DNA of 64,000 nucleotides from assembly GCA_947246015.1 (NCBI GenBank), contig CAMXQE010000023.1:1-64000 (forward strand), read 5' to 3'. Position 1 is the stretch's first letter; the number at the start of each line of letters is the position of its first letter. A program made the translations under genes and the position numbers. This DNA is from an uncultured Lachnospiraceae bacterium. GTDB taxonomy: Bacteria; Bacillota; Clostridia; Lachnospirales; Lachnospiraceae. Of this stretch, positions 26,121 to 36,154 are shown one piece after another. The notes below the pieces were generated by a model. It saw only the letters and a list, made by a program, of their open reading frames with translations, was not told the DNA's origin and did no database searches.

Positions 26121-27128
26121 CTACCATGGAAGCTCCGAATTCTCCAGCTTCTTATCCCGCAGCATCAAATCCTTCACCGCTTCATCTGCCGGCTTTCCAT
26201 CAAACAGCACTGCGTTGACCTGCTCGATAATCGGAAGCTGTACCTTATATTTTTCTGCCAGCGCCATTGCTGCTTTTGCTGAATACACACCCTCCACTAC
26301 CATCTTTACTTCCTGCATGGCCGCTTCCATCGTATAACCTTTACCAATCAGTATTCCGGCCCTGCGGTTTCTGGAATGCATGGAAGCGCAGGTCACAATC
26401 AGATCTCCGATACCGGTCAGACCGCTGAATGTTTCCGCCCTGCCTCCCATCGCCGTACCGAGACGGGAAATCTCCGTAATCCCTCTCGTAATCAAAGCCG
26501 CCTTTGTATTATCACCATATCCTAATCCGTCCGCAATACCGGCCGCCAGAGCCACTACATTTTTTAGCGCAGCGCCCAGCTCAATGCCCAATACGTCCGG
26601 ACTTATATAGACACGGAATACTTCGTTCATAAACAGATTCTGCAAATACTCCGCCGTTTCTTTTTCCTTCGCCCCTACAACTATCGTAGTAGGGATTTCC
26701 CTTCCGACCTCCTCCGCATGGGACGGCCCGGACAGCACCGCGACCCTTGCCTGCGGTATCTCTTCTTCAATAATCTGTGACAGCGTAAACAGTGTCTTTT
26801 CTTCAATCCCTTTCGCCACATCCACGATAATCTGTCCATCCGCCACATACTCTTTCATCATATGGGAAGTACTTCTCGTATAAGGTGAAGGAACCGCCAG
26901 CACCAGCGTATCCTTTCCCTTTACAGCCTCCCCGAGACTGGTTGTGAACACCATATCCTCCGGCAGTTTTACCCCCGGCAGCTTCTCCTTATGTTCATGC
27001 TCTTTCTTCAGCATGGCAATCTCTTCCGCCACAATAGACCAGACAGTAACCTTATGTCCGTTCTTATGGAGCAGCTTTGCCAGTGCCGTGCCCCAGCTTC
27101 CGGCTCCGATTATACCTACATCCGCCAT
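26121..27128 (-). CDS. gpsA: NAD(P)-dependent glycerol-3-phosphate dehydrogenase
   Basis: A 335-residue enzyme reducing dihydroxyacetone phosphate to sn-glycerol-3-phosphate, the backbone of membrane phospholipids. The nucleotide-binding GAGSWGTALAKLL is at residues 7-19, the catalytic Lys in ALKNVVALAAG (about 190) and the conserved SRNRRAG and GLTGIGDL follow. It starts one base after the plsY stop codon, so the two consecutive steps of phospholipid synthesis are coupled. Confidence 0.96.
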   Translation of the reverse strand: MADVGIIGAGSWGTALAKLLHKNGHKVTVWSIVAEEIAMLKKEHEHKEKLPGVKLPEDMVFTTSLGEAVKGKDTLVLAVPSPYTRSTSHMMKEYVADGQIIVDVAKGIEEKTLFTLSQIIEEEIPQARVAVLSGPSHAEEVGREIPTTIVVGAKEKETAEYLQNLFMNEVFRVYISPDVLGIELGAALKNVVALAAGIADGLGYGDNTKAALITRGITEISRLGTAMGGRAETFSGLTGIGDLIVTCASMHSRNRRAGILIGKGYTMEAAMQEVKMVVEGVYSAKAAMALAEKYKVQLPIIEQVNAVLFDGKPADEAVKDLMLRDKKLENSELPW

Positions 27129-27788
27129 TTATTTGTCCTCCGTTTTATTCTTTTTAAAAAGATAAGTCTTTCTTTCCTCACCTTTTAACAATCGTCTGAT
27201 ATTTTCCCTGTGCTTATAGTATGCCATAACCGTCAGAAATCCGGCAATTATGTACATTTCTATTAAAGATGCCTGGGACATTCCGGCAAACAGCCCCATC
27301 TGTCCCGATATGATAATTTGGATGATGAATCCGGCATATACCAGTAATGAACCAAGCGATACATAATGGGTCAGCAGGAAAGCACCGAAAAACAGCACCA
27401 CTCCCATCGGAATAAAGGTCGGGTGAAAAGAGAGAATGAGCCCTGCCGTCGCTGCAATCCCTTTCCCTCCTTTGAATCCTAAATAGAACGGGAAATTATG
27501 TCCCAAAATGGCACCTGCCGCCGCATACATTTTAAACAGATATACCATATCCGGATGGGACTTGCCGAATATCAGACTGCATATGACAATTGCAAAAATA
27601 CATTTCAGCACATCCCCTGCAAATACAATCAGTCCGGCTTTTGTACCGAGTACCCGCAGCGTATTGGTAGTTCCTGCATTTCCGCTTCCGTGCTGCCTGA
27701 TATCGATACCGTGCATTTTGCCGTAAATATAGGCCGTCTGAAACAGTCCAAATAAATATCCGATTGCCAAACAAATGATTCGTTCCAC
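27129..27788 (-). CDS. plsY: Glycerol-3-phosphate acyltransferase PlsY
   Basis: A 219-residue integral membrane enzyme transferring an acyl group from acyl-phosphate to glycerol-3-phosphate. Conserved motifs are GSGNAGTTNTLRVLG (motif 1, about 36-50), the motif 2 stretch GHNFPFYLGFKGGKGIA (about 96-112) and a later hydrophobic motif. PlsX, which makes the acyl-phosphate, is at 58242-59255. It lies between der and gpsA, a common Firmicute order. Confidence 0.95.
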   Translation of the reverse strand: MERIICLAIGYLFGLFQTAYIYGKMHGIDIRQHGSGNAGTTNTLRVLGTKAGLIVFAGDVLKCIFAIVICSLIFGKSHPDMVYLFKMYAAAGAILGHNFPFYLGFKGGKGIAATAGLILSFHPTFIPMGVVLFFGAFLLTHYVSLGSLLVYAGFIIQIIISGQMGLFAGMSQASLIEMYIIAGFLTVMAYYKHRENIRRLLKGEERKTYLFKKNKTEDK

Positions 27789-27789
27789 T

Positions 27790-29124
27790 TTACTTATTTT
27801 CCTTTCTTTCCCTGATAATGAATTTAAGAGGCGTTCCCCGGAACCCGAAAGATTCTCTTATCTGGTTCTCGATATACCTCGTATACGAAAAATGCATCAG
27901 TTCCCTGTCATTGACAAAAATCACGAACGTCGGCGGCTTTACCGATACCTGTGTAATATAGTATAACCGCAGCCTCTTTCCCTTATCGGAAGGCGGCTGC
28001 TGCATCGCCACCGCCTCAGCCATGATTTCATTCAGCACACCCGTTGCCACACGCATGGAATGATTTTCACTGACTATATCAATCGTTTCATAGAGCTTAT
28101 TAAGCCGCTGTCCCGTTACGGCCGATATAAAGACGATTTCCGCATAAGGCATAAAAGACAGAATCTCCCGCACCTTCTTCGTAAACTCATTTACGGTCCG
28201 GTTATCCTTTTCCACCGCATCCCATTTATTCACCGCAATGATAACTGCCTTTCCGCGTTCATGGGCGATTCCCGCAATCTTGGCATCCTGTTCTGTAACC
28301 CCTTCCGTGGCATCGATGACCAGCACCGCAATATCCGCCCGTTCCACTGCGCTGACCGTCCGTACAATCATATAGCGCTCCAGCTCTTCCTTCACCTTAT
28401 TCTTACGCCGAAGTCCGGCTGTATCGATAAAAACATATTCTTTTCCGTTATATTTTATCTCCGTGTCGATGGCGTCCCTCGTGGTACCTGCAATATCGGA
28501 TACAATAACCCGGTTTTCACCGGCCATCCGGTTTATAATGGACGATTTTCCGACGTTCGGTTTCCCGACAATGGCAATTTTCGGTCTGTCATCCTCATCC
28601 TCTTCATCCTCCGTTTGGCCAAAATAGGAAACCACCTCATCCAGCATATCTCCCAGCCCCATTTTATTCGCCGCGGAAACCGCATGGGGGTCGCCGATTC
28701 CCAGATTATAGAACTCATACACATCCGCCATGTATTTTTCAAAGCTGTCCACTTTGTTGACCACTAACACCACAGGTTTAGCTGAACGGCGGAGCATATC
28801 CGCCACTTTTGCATCCGCATCCACCAATCCCTGCTTCACATCGGTCATGAACAAAATCACATCCGCCGTATCAATGGCTATCTGTGCCTGTTCCCGCATC
28901 TGCGACAGAATGATATCCTTGCTGTCCGGCTCGATACCGCCCGTATCAATCAGTGTAAAAGACATATCCAGCCAGGAAACATCCGCATATATCCTGTCTC
29001 TCGTAATACCCGGCGTATCCTTTACTATGGATATCCGTTCTCCTGCCAATGCGTTAAACAGCGTGGATTTTCCCACATTCGGTCTTCCTACCACTGCAAC
29101 AATCGGCTTCTTTCTTTTTCCCAT
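27790..29124 (-). CDS. der: Ribosome assembly GTPase Der (EngA)
   Basis: A 444-residue protein with two consecutive GTPase domains and a KH-like C terminus, needed for 50S ribosome assembly. Domain 1 has [13 protein letters not shown] (13-25), DTGG and NKVDS; domain 2 has [12 protein letters not shown] (about 188), DTAGLRRK and NKWDAVE. Length is normal. One base separates its stop from the plsY start, and it follows the DUF512 gene by 17 bases. Confidence 0.97.
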   Translation of the reverse strand: MGKRKKPIVAVVGRPNVGKSTLFNALAGERISIVKDTPGITRDRIYADVSWLDMSFTLIDTGGIEPDSKDIILSQMREQAQIAIDTADVILFMTDVKQGLVDADAKVADMLRRSAKPVVLVVNKVDSFEKYMADVYEFYNLGIGDPHAVSAANKMGLGDMLDEVVSYFGQTEDEEDEDDRPKIAIVGKPNVGKSSIINRMAGENRVIVSDIAGTTRDAIDTEIKYNGKEYVFIDTAGLRRKNKVKEELERYMIVRTVSAVERADIAVLVIDATEGVTEQDAKIAGIAHERGKAVIIAVNKWDAVEKDNRTVNEFTKKVREILSFMPYAEIVFISAVTGQRLNKLYETIDIVSENHSMRVATGVLNEIMAEAVAMQQPPSDKGKRLRLYYITQVSVKPPTFVIFVNDRELMHFSYTRYIENQIRESFGFRGTPLKFIIRERKENK

Positions 29125-29141
29125 GTTATAACCATGCCTTT

Positions 29142-30560
29142 CTAAGAATCTATATTTCCATACAGTATAGTGTCGATAAAATCACGTCCGCTTGATTTTA
29201 CAATATCTACCTTTACTTGTAAAGACTTTTCCATCTCTTCTACCGTCATATCGTCCAAAAAAACCGTCTCTCCGCTGCGGAGTACATTCTGCGGCAGCAG
29301 CAGACGCTCCCCCAATTCCTTTCCGGTCAGCTGCTTCACAATATCCTGTCCGGTCAGCAGCCCAGACACGGTAATCCGTTCACCGAAAAATTCATTCGTA
29401 ACCGGATATACATGAATGCAGACACCCGTACAAACCTCTTCCAGCCGCTCTGCCATATCCCTGATATATGGATATGCCAGCAGACCCGTAGCAACGGATA
29501 TTGTTCTCTCCCGCATTCCCGTACTTTCTTTTCCAAAGCTTTCTTTTCCAACACTTTCTTTTCCGGGACTTTCTTTTCCAAAACTTTTTTTTCCGCTTTT
29601 CCCATTTTTTCTTTCTTTGATTTCTCCCAACGCTTCTTCAAATTCATTGAGCAGCAGACGCAGCATTCCTACACCATTTTCTAATTGCAGATAACCGTCA
29701 TACCGCTCCTCCTCCGGCAGTTCCTGCTCAGCCAGAATATACCATTCATCGCTGGCATGTATGAAATGGATGCCATGTTCTGCATATAGTTTCTCCTGCC
29801 ATCCATGGATGATTCCCAGCACCGCGGCGGCATCCTCTTTCGTAAACGGCTCCAGCGGATACAGTCCGTCCCGGTATTTGGACAACCCTACCGGAACTAC
29901 CGAAACACTTTCCAGGCAGGGCAGATATTTCGTCAAATCCAAAATACTCCGCTCCAGTTCCGCTCCGTCATTCACACCCTTGCAAAGCACAATCTGCCCG
30001 TTCATCACAATACCGGCTTCATACAGTCTGTCCACTTTTTTCAAGGCTTCCCCCGCAAAACGATTGTTCAGCATTTTACACCGCAGCTGCGGGTTGGTCG
30101 TCTGAAAGGAAATATTAATCGGCGACAGATGATACTTAATAATCCGTTCCATATCATAATCCGACATATTGGTAAGCGTCACATAATTCCCCTGAAGGAA
30201 GGAAAGCCTGGAATCATCATCTTTAAAATACAACGTCTCGCGCATCCCCGCAGGCATCTGGTCAATAAAACAAAAAATACATTTATTACAGCAGGAGCGG
30301 TATTCGTCCATCAAACCATTCTCAAATTCAATCCCCAAATCCTCGTCATAGTCCTTATCGATTTCCAGCAGCCACTCTTCTCCGTCCGGCTTTTCCACCA
30401 ACACCTCGATGTAGTCATCCTGCACCAGATACTGATAATCAAAAATATCCCTTATCTCTTCCCCATTTACCGCCAGCAGCCTGTCCCCTGCTTCTATTTC
30501 CATTTCCTGCGCAATGCTCCCCTCCAGCACCCTCCGGACTATATGCCCTTTTTTTTCCAT
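29142..30560 (-). CDS. DUF512 radical-SAM-like protein with PDZ domain and variable repeat
   Basis: A 472-residue protein. An N-terminal PDZ-like domain ([24 protein letters not shown]) precedes a [11 protein letters not shown] cluster motif (CX3CX2C, about 90-99) and a DUF512 C-terminal region. The family is conserved in Clostridia beside der and has no settled function. A five-residue unit, GKES plus one residue, is repeated about five times near residues 321-346, encoded by 15-base tandem repeats, and interrupts the region before DUF512. AAAGGAGTACAGG precedes the ATG at 30560; the frame extends upstream to 30614 without a site. Confidence 0.85.
   Translation of the reverse strand: MEKKGHIVRRVLEGSIAQEMEIEAGDRLLAVNGEEIRDIFDYQYLVQDDYIEVLVEKPDGEEWLLEIDKDYDEDLGIEFENGLMDEYRSCCNKCIFCFIDQMPAGMRETLYFKDDDSRLSFLQGNYVTLTNMSDYDMERIIKYHLSPINISFQTTNPQLRCKMLNNRFAGEALKKVDRLYEAGIVMNGQIVLCKGVNDGAELERSILDLTKYLPCLESVSVVPVGLSKYRDGLYPLEPFTKEDAAAVLGIIHGWQEKLYAEHGIHFIHASDEWYILAEQELPEEERYDGYLQLENGVGMLRLLLNEFEEALGEIKERKNGKSGKKSFGKESPGKESVGKESFGKESTGMRERTISVATGLLAYPYIRDMAERLEEVCTGVCIHVYPVTNEFFGERITVSGLLTGQDIVKQLTGKELGERLLLPQNVLRSGETVFLDDMTVEEMEKSLQVKVDIVKSSGRDFIDTILYGNIDS
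29524..29598 (-). repeat. 15-base in-frame tandem repeat inside the DUF512 gene
   Basis: Five 15-base units (CTTTCTTTTCC plus four variable bases on the plus strand) encode (G)KES/KKS steps of the linker. The unit keeps frame, so changes in copy number would change only the linker length. Confidence 0.85.
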
Positions 30561-30623
30561 CCTGTACTCCTTTATCCGTCCATGATACAGACAAATCCAA
30601 ATTACCGTTATCAATAGCCTCCT

Positions 30624-30659
30624 GTAACAGTTCAGCCTCTGTCCGGTCTGTTACAGCCT
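30624..30659. repeat. Dispersed inverted repeat GTAACAGTTCAGCCT, copy B
   Basis: GTAACAGTTCAGCCT is followed after nine bases by CTGTTACAGCCT. CTGTAACAG (30622-30630) and CTGTTACAG (30648-30656) form a perfect nine-pair inverted repeat. It matches copy A at 23577 in sequence and spacing and lies in the leader of the DUF512 gene. Confidence 0.6.
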
Positions 30660-30666
30660 CTTCTCT

Positions 30667-30713
30667 ATTCTACTAGAATTTTCTTGACGTGTCACTATCA
30701 GGAATGATATAAA
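30667..30713. promoter_or_regulatory. Divergent back-to-back promoters of prs and the DUF512-der operon
   Basis: Plus strand: TTGACG (30684-30689) with TATAAA (30708-30713), 18-base spacer, reads into prs. Minus strand: GTGACA (30690-30695) with TAGAAT (30667-30672), 17-base spacer, reads into DUF512-der-plsY-gpsA. The two -35 boxes touch, so the polymerases cannot bind both at once. Confidence 0.6.
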
Positions 30714-30747
30714 TTATATAGGATATTTTTACATCGGGGAGGTCATT

Positions 30748-31935
30748 ATGCCTAATTTACGTGAATTGGAAGCTGCCATTCCGGTGGCCCCGCTTAAAAT
30801 CGTTGCTACAGACTCCGCAGCCATGCTGGCTGACAAAATCAACCGCTACCTGGTTTCCTTCAGAAAAACGGTTAAAAGTATTGCCAAGAACGATCCCGCT
30901 TTTCAGGGATACACGGAGGATAATTATCTGGTAGATGTTTCCTGTCCCCGTTTTGGTACCGGTGAAGGAAAAGCTGTCTTCAATGAATCCATCCGCGGTA
31001 AAGATTTATTTTTCCTTGTGGATGTATGCAACCACAGCATTACATATAAGATGAACGGTTATATTAACCACAAGTCTCCCGATGACCATTATCAGGATTT
31101 AAAGCGCCTGATTACCGCTTCGAACGGTAAAGCGCACCGCATCAATGTAATAATGCCTTTTCTGTATGAAGGAAGGCAGCATAAAAGAAATGGCCGCGAA
31201 TCCCTGGACTGTGCTTATGCCATCGAAGAACTGAGCCGTATGGGTGTCTCTAATTTTATCACTTTTGATGCCCACGATCCCCGCGTCCAGAATGCAGCCC
31301 CGTTATCCGGCTTCGATAATTTCATGCCGCCTTATCAGTTCATTCAGGCTCTGCTGCGTACGGAAGAGGATCTGCTCATCGACAAATACCACACGATTGT
31401 CATCAGTCCCGACGAAGGCGCTCTTGACCGTGCCATTTATTTCGCCAATGTACTTGGTGTGGATATGGGTATGTTTTATAAGAGAAGGGATTATTCCACC
31501 ATCATCAATGGCAAGAATCCCATCGTTGCCCATGAATTCTTAGGCGATAACATTGATGGAAAAGATGTCATCATTATTGATGATATGATTTCTTCCGGCG
31601 GAAGCATGATTGATACGGCCAGACAGCTAAAAGCGATGAATGCGAAACGGGTCTTTATCTGCTGTACTTTCGGCCTGTTTACGGACGGTTTAAAAACATT
31701 TGACGAGGCTTATGAAAAATGCTATTTTGATAAAATTATAACTACGAATCTTACTTACCAGCTTCCTGAATTAATGGAACGCCCTTATTATATCGAAGCG
31801 GATATGAGCAAATTCCTTGCCTCCATCATCGATTTCATGAACCATGATTCTTCCATGGCGAACGTATCCACTCCCACGGATAAGATTCATGAGATTCTCT
31901 TAAAATATAATAACCGGGAAGAATTACAGCTATAA
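30748..31935 (+). CDS. prs: Ribose-phosphate pyrophosphokinase (PRPP synthase)
   Basis: A 395-residue enzyme making 5-phosphoribosyl-1-pyrophosphate from ribose-5-phosphate and ATP for purine, pyrimidine, His and Trp synthesis. The PRPP-binding loop VIIIDDMISSGGSMI (about 274-288) is clear, and FDAHDPRVQ fits the ATP-site region. It is about 75 residues longer than the classical 310-320 residue enzyme, with extra sequence at both ends, as in other Clostridia. GGGGAGGTCATT precedes the ATG. It is a single gene with its own promoter and terminator. Confidence 0.92.
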   Translation: MPNLRELEAAIPVAPLKIVATDSAAMLADKINRYLVSFRKTVKSIAKNDPAFQGYTEDNYLVDVSCPRFGTGEGKAVFNESIRGKDLFFLVDVCNHSITYKMNGYINHKSPDDHYQDLKRLITASNGKAHRINVIMPFLYEGRQHKRNGRESLDCAYAIEELSRMGVSNFITFDAHDPRVQNAAPLSGFDNFMPPYQFIQALLRTEEDLLIDKYHTIVISPDEGALDRAIYFANVLGVDMGMFYKRRDYSTIINGKNPIVAHEFLGDNIDGKDVIIIDDMISSGGSMIDTARQLKAMNAKRVFICCTFGLFTDGLKTFDEAYEKCYFDKIITTNLTYQLPELMERPYYIEADMSKFLASIIDFMNHDSSMANVSTPTDKIHEILLKYNNREELQL

Positions 31936-31994
31936 GAAAAAGGGCCGCGGCATTAAGTGAGAATTTCACTTAACGCCGCGGCCCTTTTTCTTAT
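31935..31994. terminator. Strong bidirectional terminator between prs and the histidine kinase
   Basis: AAGAAAAAGGGCCGCGGC and its complement GCCGCGGCCCTTTTTCTT enclose a second helix, TTAAGTGA/TTCACTTAA, giving a stem of about 27 pairs flanked by A- and T-runs. It ends both the plus-strand prs transcript and the convergent kinase transcript. Confidence 0.95.
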
Positions 31995-32015
31995 AAGATA
32001 TAACTTATATCTTAT
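31993..32015. other. 23-base perfect palindrome next to the terminator
   Basis: ATAAGATATAA-C-TTATATCTTAT is a perfect AT-rich inverted repeat with a single central base, immediately before the kinase stop codon. As a hairpin it has almost no loop, so a cruciform, a protein site or a terminator remnant are possible. Confidence 0.5.
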
Positions 32016-32019
32016 TCAT

Positions 32020-34518
32020 TTACAACAACGGAAAAATCAGAATCACTTTAAACAAATCCCCATCCAGCTGAATCTCGAACTTTCCTTTCTGTGCCTCTGT
32101 CAGATTCTTTGCAATGGAAAGTCCCAGGCCGCTTCCTTCCGTACTGCGTGCCACATCGCCCCGGATAAACCGTTCTGTCAGTTCATCCGCATTGATATTC
32201 AACGGCTGCGCCGAAATATTCTTAATGGAGAACTCCACATACGGATTTCCTTCTTCGTCCAGTCCATCCCTTATATCCATATACACCCGTGTTCCCTCCA
32301 TGGCGTACTTGAAAATATTATTGAAAAGGTTCTCCATCACCCGCCATATCCTTCTGCTGTCTGCTTCTATATACATACTTCCGTTCACGGCGGTCATCAC
32401 CGGAGTCAGCCTCTTTAATTCGAATTTTTCGGAAAATTCCCCCAGCGTCTGGTTTACCAGTTCTACCAGATTAATCTTCTCCCAATGAAGCGCAATGTTG
32501 CCGGAAGATATTTTCGATGCCTCCACCAGGTCATCCGTCAGCTGCTTCAGCCTCTGGGATTTATTATCCAGTACATCCACGTAACCCCGCACCTTTTCAT
32601 CCGCTATATTTTCCCGTTTGATTAAGTCCACATAATTGATAATGGACGTCAGCGGCGTTTTAATATCATGGGATACATTCGTAATCAAATCTGCCTTCAG
32701 CCGCTCATCTTTCATACTGGTTTCTACTGCAGTCCGGATTCCGTCTCCGATGCTGTTCACCGCCTGCGCCAGTACCAAGTTATCTCCATGCAGATTCGTT
32801 TCATCTACCTTATAATGAAAGTCGCCTTCCTTAATTTTCTCAATTCCCCTTACAATCCGCTGTCTGTCCTTTGTATTCCTGTATATCAGCACACCGAAAG
32901 GCAAATCCAGACATGCCGCGGCAATCATCCCTTTCCACCCGAACAGAATCAGAATCAGGTTCAAAATAAGGAACGCCAGATAAGGCACCCATGTTTTGAT
33001 AATCACATTTCCGTTATCGTACACTTTCCATACGGTCGTCTTTCCTGAAACAATGAGCCGGCAGGTCAGGCTCTCCTTCCAAAGATTATCCGCCTTCAAC
33101 CGGCGTACCATGCTGTAATAGAAACAGGTGAACAGAAGTTCACACACCAGTATCACTGCCCCTCCGGCTACTTTAAACCATGTCTCATAATAGTATTCAA
33201 AGGACATGGAGTCATAAATATACACCAGGCTGACAATGATACCTCCCAATAGCAAAATGATTCCCAATACTGCGCATTCCGTAGGTATATGGTCGATTCC
33301 TTTCAGGGCAATACTCACATTCCCCTCCCTGTCCATAACCAGTCCTTCCTTCATGGTCAGATAAACATACAGGCACAGATACAGGGCAATGCAGATTCCC
33401 GCCGCACCAATCAGCTGCCAGTAATAAGGGACATAACTCTTGTAACCTGTCAATCCCTGCACATATACATCCTTTGCCGGATAAGCGGTATCTACGCCAA
33501 TCCATACCTTGATACTTTCGGGATAGGCATATTGGAAACCATTGAAAACCCTGCGCACTGTTTCTTCTTCAATCCGCGTATTCGTTTCAAATATCATATT
33601 TTCCGGATTAAAGTACAAATATTTTCCATATCCTTGAAATTGCTTCATAATTTCTTTTTCCGTCAGGCTGCGGGAGTCCAGATTTGTATAGATTTCTTTT
33701 CTGCTGCCGATTTCTTTCAGGATATAGAAACGGAGATTGGTATTTTCCCCGTCATAAAACTCCTTATAATGCAGATACTCTTCATAGTTGCCGTTCAATC
33801 CGGCCGCCGCGCTGGTCACATATTCGCACAAATCATAATAATCCGCCCATGTCCCCACGTAATATTCGATATTCTCGCCATCTACGGTCTGATAACGGTT
33901 CCGCAGAATATGCGCACTCGTATCATCTCTTTGGAAATCCCCGTCTTTCCAATTGGCCGATACGCTGTATTCTTCCACACGCTCCTCTATCTGCGCATTG
34001 AAAGGGGTCACGATACCGCCCTGAAGCTTCATGCCGTCGTAATTGATGCTCGTATATTTGCTTGTGCTGCTCAGAAATTCATCCGCCTGCTCAGCCGTAA
34101 ACCAGCGGTCTTCATATTCAAACCCGTACTGCCCCCATTTAATCAAATCCTCTAACCGGTACTTCACTGTAAGGTATTTCTGCGGTGTCCCTTCAAAACG
34201 ATAATAAAAAGTCGTTACGTCGATTTCCTTGTCACCGTCAAACTGTCCTTCCGTCTCCATCTGGGAGCGCACTGCCACCATACGCGCCACATCCGCAATA
34301 CCCCTTCCATATATGTAGTTGAACAAAAGGGAATCTTCGTATACTTTGCCTTTTTCCTCATTTTTCATGCTGTAACTGTAATTGCTGTCCACACCCTTTA
34401 TCATCACGCTGGAACCGGTCAGCACCACCAAAATAATAACTGCTGCCACGATAATCAATACATGCTGTAAAATGTGCAACGCTTTCCTGATGCCTTTGTC
34501 AAGCGGTTTCCCTTTCAT
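32020..34518 (-). CDS. Sensor histidine kinase
   Basis: An 832-residue membrane kinase. A first span (about 15-36) is followed by a roughly 330-residue extracytoplasmic sensor region, then several more hydrophobic segments (about 370-560). The HisKA box is VSHDIKTPLTSIINYVDLI; the catalytic domain has ENLFNNIFKYA (N box) and GSGLGLSIAK (G box). The multi-span layout after the sensor is unusual compared with the two-span type and resembles large Lachnospiraceae kinases with unknown signals. The response regulator gene lies 24 bases upstream on the same strand. Confidence 0.93.
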   Translation of the reverse strand: MKGKPLDKGIRKALHILQHVLIIVAAVIILVVLTGSSVMIKGVDSNYSYSMKNEEKGKVYEDSLLFNYIYGRGIADVARMVAVRSQMETEGQFDGDKEIDVTTFYYRFEGTPQKYLTVKYRLEDLIKWGQYGFEYEDRWFTAEQADEFLSSTSKYTSINYDGMKLQGGIVTPFNAQIEERVEEYSVSANWKDGDFQRDDTSAHILRNRYQTVDGENIEYYVGTWADYYDLCEYVTSAAAGLNGNYEEYLHYKEFYDGENTNLRFYILKEIGSRKEIYTNLDSRSLTEKEIMKQFQGYGKYLYFNPENMIFETNTRIEEETVRRVFNGFQYAYPESIKVWIGVDTAYPAKDVYVQGLTGYKSYVPYYWQLIGAAGICIALYLCLYVYLTMKEGLVMDREGNVSIALKGIDHIPTECAVLGIILLLGGIIVSLVYIYDSMSFEYYYETWFKVAGGAVILVCELLFTCFYYSMVRRLKADNLWKESLTCRLIVSGKTTVWKVYDNGNVIIKTWVPYLAFLILNLILILFGWKGMIAAACLDLPFGVLIYRNTKDRQRIVRGIEKIKEGDFHYKVDETNLHGDNLVLAQAVNSIGDGIRTAVETSMKDERLKADLITNVSHDIKTPLTSIINYVDLIKRENIADEKVRGYVDVLDNKSQRLKQLTDDLVEASKISSGNIALHWEKINLVELVNQTLGEFSEKFELKRLTPVMTAVNGSMYIEADSRRIWRVMENLFNNIFKYAMEGTRVYMDIRDGLDEEGNPYVEFSIKNISAQPLNINADELTERFIRGDVARSTEGSGLGLSIAKNLTEAQKGKFEIQLDGDLFKVILIFPLL

Positions 34519-34542
34519 TCTGCAAGCCTCCCTGTTATGCTC

Positions 34543-35235
34543 CTACTGCTTCTCTACTTTGTATCCCACTCCCCAGACTACCTTCAGATACCGGGGTTCT
34601 TTCGGATCGATTTCTATTTTTTCCCGGATATGCCGGATATGGACAGCGACCGTATTATCCGCGCCGATGGCTTCTTCATTCCATATACTCTCATAAATCT
34701 GGTCAATGGAAAAAACCCTTCCCTGATTTTTCACAAGCAGAAGCAGGATATTATACTCTATGGGCGTCAGTTTCACGCTCTCCCCATCCACCGTAACCTC
34801 TTTTGTCTCATCATTAATACACAATCCTCCGGCCTGGAACAACGCATTATTTTCCACATTCAGATTTCCCAAAGTTGTGTATCTGCGCAGGTTGGATTTC
34901 ACCCTTGCCATCAATTCCAGCGGATTGAACGGTTTCGTCACATAATCGTCCGCCCCGATGTTCAGTCCCAGTATCTTATCCGTATCTTCCGATTTCGCCG
35001 ATAAAATAATAATCGGAATACTGCTGTATTCCCGTATCTTCAATGTAGCATGGATACCGTCCAGTCTGGGCATCATCACATCCATAATCAGAAGGTGGAT
35101 ATCCTCTTCTTTCAGTATGCGGATTGCCTGTTCCCCGTCATATGCCTTATATACCTTATATCCTTCCTGCATCAGATATATCTCAATCGCGTCCACGATT
35201 TCTTTGTCATCATCACATACAAGTACTGCCGCCAT
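34543..35235 (-). CDS. OmpR/PhoB-family response regulator
   Basis: A 230-residue two-domain regulator. The receiver has the acidic pair VLVCDDDKE, the phospho-acceptor in LLIMDVMMPRLDG (about residue 53), the switch Ser in IIILSAKSE and the Lys in DDYVTKPFNP. The C-terminal winged helix has LTPIEYNILLLL and AVHIRHIREKIE...YLKVVWGVGYK. It would be phosphorylated by the kinase encoded next to it. AAAGGATAAAGTT precedes the ATG. Confidence 0.95.
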   Translation of the reverse strand: MAAVLVCDDDKEIVDAIEIYLMQEGYKVYKAYDGEQAIRILKEEDIHLLIMDVMMPRLDGIHATLKIREYSSIPIIILSAKSEDTDKILGLNIGADDYVTKPFNPLELMARVKSNLRRYTTLGNLNVENNALFQAGGLCINDETKEVTVDGESVKLTPIEYNILLLLVKNQGRVFSIDQIYESIWNEEAIGADNTVAVHIRHIREKIEIDPKEPRYLKVVWGVGYKVEKQ

Positions 35236-35507
35236 AACTTTATCCTTTCTACTATCAATATAACTTTATTTTTTTAAGGGATAGGTAGGAAAATATTTAA
35301 GATTTTCTTAACCTTCATAATTTTCTTACATTTTTAGCGATAATTGTTCACTATCCATTATTATCAGTCATACTTCCAATTATTGCTAAAATTGTTGAGG
35401 ATAATAAAGAAATTATTAATCCGTCTATTCTTTCCTGTTGCTCTATAATCCAAAAAAATGTAATCAACATAATCCTGTATCTGTTCCTCTGTAATACTAT
35501 ACCCCGC

Positions 35508-36062
35508 TTAGTCAAGTCCTTCAAAAATTTCTCCCAATCTCATTTTTATATGCGGAAATCCCCTTAAAGATATTTCAATTTCTGCATTGTAGTCCTTATC
35601 TTCTTTGTCATCTTGCAGCATGTAACTTTGCTCTAACACATATTTGCCATCTTCTAAATAATATATTTCAACCGAGCCTTGCGGAGAAACAATCCAATAC
35701 TCTTCTACACCCGCTTTTTCATAAATATCTTTTTTCTCCGACCTGTCCCATTTTGCTGTTGAAGGGCTTAAAGTCTCAGCAATAAATTTGGGAACTCCAC
35801 TATAAGTTCCTCCCTTCAAATGTTTCCTATCGCATATAACCATGATATCCGGGCATAAATAATCATCATTGATATCGGGATGATATCTGAAGTCTAAATT
35901 CTCCATAGTCACAAGACATATACTATTTTTAAGTCCCAGCTTTATAGTGGTATGAATATTGCTATTAATAATCCCATGCTGGTATCCAGACGCAGGTGAC
36001 ATATCATAAATCACACCATCCACTTTTTCATCTTTTTTGCGTTCCGAATCAGCTAATCCCAT
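35508..36062 (-). CDS. Uma2-family (DUF820) putative endonuclease
   Basis: A 184-residue protein with a PD-(D/E)XK-like layout: CPDIMVICD, KFIAETLSPST and a following Lys-rich helix (DRSEKKDIYEKAGVEEYWIV). Uma2 proteins are abundant in cyanobacteria and scattered elsewhere, and no biological role is established. GGAAGG lies ten bases before the ATG at 36062. It stands alone between the response regulator and pgeF. The 272 bases downstream (35236-35507) are AT-rich and show no gene. Confidence 0.82.
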   Translation of the reverse strand: MGLADSERKKDEKVDGVIYDMSPASGYQHGIINSNIHTTIKLGLKNSICLVTMENLDFRYHPDINDDYLCPDIMVICDRKHLKGGTYSGVPKFIAETLSPSTAKWDRSEKKDIYEKAGVEEYWIVSPQGSVEIYYLEDGKYVLEQSYMLQDDKEDKDYNAEIEISLRGFPHIKMRLGEIFEGLD

Positions 36063-36154
36063 ATCATCATATCCTTCCTGTGTTTTTGAATTATAGCATA
36101 CCTTCCAAGCCAACCATATATATGTCTTTTAATCATTTTTCTCTTGAAAACTTC

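Noticed and set aside
30540-30660. Open frame reading EEAVTDRTEAELLQEAIDNG upstream of the DUF512 gene
   Set aside because: It looks protein-like, but it has no start codon, follows two stops and overlaps the start of the real gene in another frame beside an eight-A run.
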